The notes under the pieces: generated by a model
What the model was told of the DNA's origin: nothing
Database searches by the model: none
Seen by the model: only the letters and a program-made list of their open reading frames with translations
DNA from: Chloroflexota bacterium
GTDB taxonomy: Bacteria; Chloroflexota; Anaerolineae; Aggregatilineales; UBA3940
NCBI GenBank assembly: GCA_011051745.1
Contig: DRKO01000009.1
Span: forward strand, 1 to 17,981
Direction of reading: 5' to 3'
Length of the DNA: 17,981 nt
Program-made: the position numbers and the translations under genes
Part shown: piece after piece, positions 16,184 through 17,981 of the stretch
Layout: each line of letters opens with the position of its first letter
Position numbering within the stretch: position 1 is the first letter of the stretch

Positions 16184-17185
16184 TCAGGATTCCGGGGCCG
16201 GAGCGACGAGGAGGAACTCCAGCGAGGGGACGGAAAGCTCCCGCAACATATCCAGCGAGAAGCCCGACCGCCTCGACTGGAAGCCGTACAGCGCATCCAG
16301 CAGGCCGACCTCCGGGCGAAACTCAACGATGGCGGGTTCGCCGGAGATGCCGCCCAGCTCTGCGGCCTTTTCTACTGCGTCGTCAAAGTACCCGATCTCA
16401 TCCACCAGCCCCAGGTCAAGGGCCCGCTGCCCGGTGTAGACCCGCCCATCCGCCAGAGCGCGAACATCCTCCACGCTCATCTGGCGTCCCTCGGCCACCA
16501 CCTCGACGAATCCCTCATATATCTCATCGGTCAACGCCTGCCAGTAGGCGCGTTCCTCGTCGGTCATCTGGCGATGGATGCTTCCGAAGTCTTTGGCCTC
16601 GCCGGAGGCGATGACGACGATCTCGATTCCCACCTCGTCGAGCAACTCCTCGGCGATGACAAACTGGCTGATCACGCCGATGCTGCCAGTCAGAGTATGG
16701 GGCGTCGCGTAGATGTAATCTGCCGCGGCGGCGATGTAGTAACCGCCGGAGGCGGCCAGCGTCCCCATGCTCACGACGACGGGCTTATCCACCTGCCGCA
16801 GGGCATGATAGATTTCGTCTGAGGCGGTTACTCCCCCGCCGGGGCTGTCAATCCGCAGGACGATTGCGCGGACGTTAGGGTCGGCGTCGGCGCGTTCGAT
16901 CAGGTCTATGATCGTCTCCGAGGCCGCCACGTTAGTGGAGAAAGTGGAAGCCTCGCCCGGCACAATAGGCCCTTCCACCCGTATCACACCGACCGCCGGG
17001 CGCAGGCTGGCGGAGAGCGGCTGGGAACTGCCGCTTGCCAGCCCGTACCCGAACGCCCCGCAGGCCGCCACCGGGGAGACAAACCCCAGCATCACAATTA
17101 GAAGTATCCACAGCCAGGCCCGGCTGCGACGGCGCGGTTCCGGGGGCACGGAAGCAGGCCGGGGAGAAAGCTGTTCATCAGACAT
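16184..17185 (-). CDS. sppA: Signal peptide peptidase SppA, S49 family
   Basis: Membrane-bound serine protease that degrades leftover signal peptides and small membrane peptides. The 333-aa product has a Pro/Arg-rich cytoplasmic start, one membrane anchor (about 24-48) and an extracytoplasmic S49 domain. The nucleophile is Ser146 in GTLAASGGYYIAAAADYIYA and the general base is Lys198 in ASGEAKDFGS; these match in position the Ser147/Lys199 dyad of Bacillus subtilis SppA. RIDSPGGGV (111-119) and TLTGSIGVI (164-172) are further family hallmarks. Length suits the short, single-domain form. AAGGAG lies 9 nt before the ATG. It converges with fabH and diverges from the LysE-family gene. Confidence 0.96.
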   Translation of the reverse strand: MSDEQLSPRPASVPPEPRRRSRAWLWILLIVMLGFVSPVAACGAFGYGLASGSSQPLSASLRPAVGVIRVEGPIVPGEASTFSTNVAASETIIDLIERADADPNVRAIVLRIDSPGGGVTASDEIYHALRQVDKPVVVSMGTLAASGGYYIAAAADYIYATPHTLTGSIGVISQFVIAEELLDEVGIEIVVIASGEAKDFGSIHRQMTDEERAYWQALTDEIYEGFVEVVAEGRQMSVEDVRALADGRVYTGQRALDLGLVDEIGYFDDAVEKAAELGGISGEPAIVEFRPEVGLLDALYGFQSRRSGFSLDMLRELSVPSLEFLLVAPAPES

Positions 17186-17290
17186 TACTCACAACTCCTT
17201 TAGAGATTCTATCCGGTAAACGCCCGACGGCAGACGCTCTTCCGGGGGGCCGGAGGGGAAGCCGCCGGGAGCCTTCCTTGTTCTCACCAG

Positions 17291-17315
17291 AGTGTATCAT
17301 GCCCTGTGGTATACT
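17291..17315. promoter_or_regulatory. Back-to-back promoters for sppA and the LysE-family gene
   Basis: Plus strand: extended -10 TGG-TATACT (17307-17315), start near 17322, about 30 nt before the transporter gene. Minus strand: extended -10 TGA-TACACT (TACACT at 17291-17296) with a possible ATGCCA -35 at 18 bases, giving an sppA leader of about 100 nt. The two -10 boxes lie only 13 bases apart, so the promoters would compete. Confidence 0.5.
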
Positions 17316-17352
17316 GGCATTCTGACCGAAAGCGCTATCCGGGGGGAGATCG

Positions 17353-17961
17353 TTGTTAGCTTTCTTCGTTCAGGGGTTCACGCTGGGATTCTCCGCTGCC
17401 GCCCAGCCCGGCCCTTTTCAGGCTTACCTGCTCTCACAGACTCTGAAAAACGGCTGGAGGCGGACGCTCCCCGCCGCTCTGGCCCCTCTGATCAGCGACG
17501 GACCGATCATCGTGCTGGTGCTGCTGATCCTGACGCAGGTTCCCGGCTGGGCACTGCGGATCATTCAGGTAGCGGGGGGGTTCTTCCTGCTCTATCTGGC
17601 GTGGGGGGCTTACCGCTCGGCGGGAGAATCCGGAGCGGACCTCGCGCCCTCTCCCGAAGCCGCCCACCGGAGTCTGTTAGAGGCAGCCCTGACCAACGCT
17701 CTGGGTCCCGGCCCTTATATCTTCTGGAGTCTGGTTGGAGGGCACATCCTGCTGGAGGGCTGGCAGCTATCCCCCCTGATCGGGACGGGCTTCCTGCTTG
17801 GTTTTTACGGGGCGCTCATCGGCGGCTCGGCGTTATTCGTGATCCTTTCCAGCACAGCCCGGCAATTCGGCCCACGTGTGACAACTATCCTGAGGATGTT
17901 CTCAGCGTTCGCCCTTCTCCTGCTCGGCCTCTACCAGTTGTGGGCAGGCCTCACCGGTTGA
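17353..17961 (+). CDS. LysE/RhtB-family amino-acid exporter-like protein
   Basis: Small integral membrane protein of 202 aa with about six hydrophobic segments (roughly 1-20, 40-62, 66-86, 110-134, 141-166, 178-200), the family pattern. The N-terminal stretch with GFSAAAQPGPFQAYLLSQTLKNGWR corresponds to the family's conserved AxxPGP region. Known members export amino acids such as lysine, threonine or homoserine lactone, but substrates cannot be read from the sequence. The start is TTG at 17353, after GGGGGGAG with suitable spacing; no ATG or GTG fits better. It has its own predicted promoter and diverges from sppA. Only 20 nt follow the stop before the window ends. Confidence 0.88.
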   Translation: MLAFFVQGFTLGFSAAAQPGPFQAYLLSQTLKNGWRRTLPAALAPLISDGPIIVLVLLILTQVPGWALRIIQVAGGFFLLYLAWGAYRSAGESGADLAPSPEAAHRSLLEAALTNALGPGPYIFWSLVGGHILLEGWQLSPLIGTGFLLGFYGALIGGSALFVILSSTARQFGPRVTTILRMFSAFALLLLGLYQLWAGLTG

Positions 17962-17981
17962 AGGTCGGGACCCTGCTCACC

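Noticed and set aside
17172..17190. Rex half-site TTGTGA before sppA
   Set aside because: Only one half is present and it lies between the ribosome site and the start codon, so it is likely incidental.

Overview
The window is a stretch of bacterial chromosome made mostly of housekeeping genes. By eye it is GC-rich, densely coding, and has genes on both strands. A Rex redox sensor, F-type ATP synthase genes, MreB, a MacB-like exporter with lipoprotein adaptors, FabF/FabH, SppA and a LysE-family transporter all sit together. That mix and the protein styles suggest a Chloroflexota bacterium (Anaerolineae or a relative), probably from a metagenome. This placement is an inference from protein flavour, not from a marker gene. 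I see no tRNA, rRNA, CRISPR array, insertion sequence, integrase or phage gene.

Layout, left to right. (1) 1-4404, minus strand: an exporter operon of two tandem lipoprotein adaptors, a MacB/LolD-type ATPase and a MacB-type permease that runs off the left edge. (2) 4405-4784: a divergent control region with two facing promoters and a roughly 240-nt, strongly structured leader in front of rex. (3) 4785-5420, plus: rex. (4) 5463-6464, minus: mreB without mreC or mreD, with a terminator-like hairpin between its promoter and its start. (5) 6622-10991, minus: the F1 genes atpA-atpG-atpD-atpC, with no delta, b, c or a subunit genes upstream. (6) 11207-13092, minus: proC and an NAD(P)-binding SDR/NDUFA9-like protein. 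(7) 13093-13637: a 545-nt divergent spacer. (8) 13638-16107, plus: fabF and fabH, overlapping by 20 nt; FabH carries an unusual C-terminal tail. (9) 16184-17185, minus: sppA. (10) 17353-17961, plus: a LysE/RhtB-family transporter.

The most connected signal is regulatory. Three imperfect Rex-like operators (one intact TTGTGA-type half and one weak half) overlap predicted promoter elements: in front of rex, of the divergent exporter operon, and of atpA. Together they suggest one NADH/NAD+-responsive circuit linking rex, ATP synthase and possibly the exporter. The second point of interest is the rex leader, which contains a 17-bp palindrome, a stem capped by a UACG loop and a long nested stem. 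I found no clearly new multi-gene system; the rest is recognisable core metabolism and envelope biology.
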